Assembly (NCBI GenBank): GCA_022572185.1
Contig: JACZWL010000006.1
Coordinates: forward strand, 32,173 to 96,172
Direction: 5' to 3'
DNA from: Pseudomonadota bacterium
GTDB lineage: Bacteria; Pseudomonadota; Gammaproteobacteria; Steroidobacterales; Woeseiaceae
Length of the DNA: 64,000 nucleotides
Every line of letters begins with the position of its first letter. Position 1 is the stretch's first letter. Shown here piece after piece: positions 63,893-64,000 of this stretch. The notes under the pieces are model-generated. The model was not told the origin of the DNA. It did no database searches and saw only the letters and a list, made by a program, of their open reading frames with translations. Position numbers and translations under genes: made by a program.

Positions 63893-64000
63893 TTATTCCC
63901 CGGCTCCAGCATAAGCCTCTACTCGGGCTTTTAGTTTATTTCCTGGGCTGAATGTCACTACACGTCGTGCAGGAATCGGAACTTTTTCACCGGTTTTTGG
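63893..64000 (-). CDS. ihfA: Integration host factor alpha, C-terminal end (partial)
   Basis: The minus-strand frame entering from the right edge reads [20 protein letters not shown] and [11 protein letters not shown] before TAA at 63893, the characteristic IhfA C-terminus (NPKTGE...RRVVTF.PG.KLK.RVE). IHF bends DNA for recombination, replication and transcription. Only the last 35 residues are present. Its position next to the island suggests the right boundary of inserted DNA lies near 63.89 kb. Confidence 0.85.
   Translation of the reverse strand, partial: PKTGEKVPIPARRVVTFSPGNKLKARVEAYAGAGE

Noticed and set aside
63673..63951. 92-codon ORF over the palindrome cluster
   Set aside because: Its reading frame follows the palindromes, has no ribosome-binding site and no domain-like sequence.

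Overview
The window is chromosomal DNA of a gammaproteobacterium (Pseudomonadota), GC-rich and densely packed. The evidence is the gene complement: Hda, RNase T, a complete rsxABCDGE-nth operon, a DUF2066 gene beside purMN, a FimT-PilVWXY1E minor-pilin operon in Pseudomonas/Xanthomonas order, and an IHF-alpha C-terminus at the right edge. Exact taxonomy cannot be read from the sequence. A marine Woeseiales/Chromatiales-like lineage is a guess only.

Layout. 1-4.8 kb (minus): a partial MFS transporter, prfC, then rimI and a family-4 uracil-DNA glycosylase behind a broken pssA and a Psd-like protein that lacks its catalytic residues. 4.8-9 kb: proS, a lytic transglycosylase, acylphosphatase, a DUF4398 lipoprotein, arsC and wrbA. 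9-16 kb: hda, an AI-2E family transporter, a CDP-alcohol phosphatidyltransferase, DUF2066, purM-purN, DUF3108 and dcd. 16-24.5 kb: apbC and metG separated by a HEAT-repeat Ser/Thr kinase followed by two PilT/PilU-like ATPases. 24.5-30.7 kb: the Rsx/Rnf electron-transport operon, nth and DUF1841. 30.8-33 kb: an MNIO (DUF692)-DUF2063-DoxX operon with no visible precursor peptide. 33-45 kb: a membrane-anchored glutamate-synthase-like protein, an acyl-CoA dehydrogenase, the pyruvate dehydrogenase operon aceE-aceF-lpdA, an M17 aminopeptidase and RNase T. 45-47.3 kb: a cyclic-di-GMP-I (GEMM) riboswitch directly in front of an uncharacterised membrane protein and a VWA lipoprotein. 47.3-54.8 kb: grxD, a small lipoprotein, a PuuD-like membrane protein, a GAF-PAS-PAS-GGDEF-EAL protein, a DUF4382 lipoprotein and a REP-type HUH transposase. 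55.4-62.3 kb: the minor pilin/PilY1 operon. 62.36-63.9 kb: a small phage-like island that begins in the 3' half of a tRNA-Thr(CGT) gene and stops before ihfA.

Two themes recur. First, cyclic-di-GMP and surface behaviour: riboswitch, GGDEF/EAL protein, two retraction-type ATPases with a kinase, and the minor pilins. Second, a family of palindromic elements with CTAG ends (two 288-bp copies and several 19-37-bp forms) sits exactly on TAG stop codons or extends a reading frame (hda).

Best candidates for something undescribed: the riboswitch-controlled membrane protein/VWA lipoprotein pair, the CTAG elements at stop codons, the HEAT-kinase plus two PilT-like ATPases, and a cluster of five different short palindromes at 63.67-63.76 kb.
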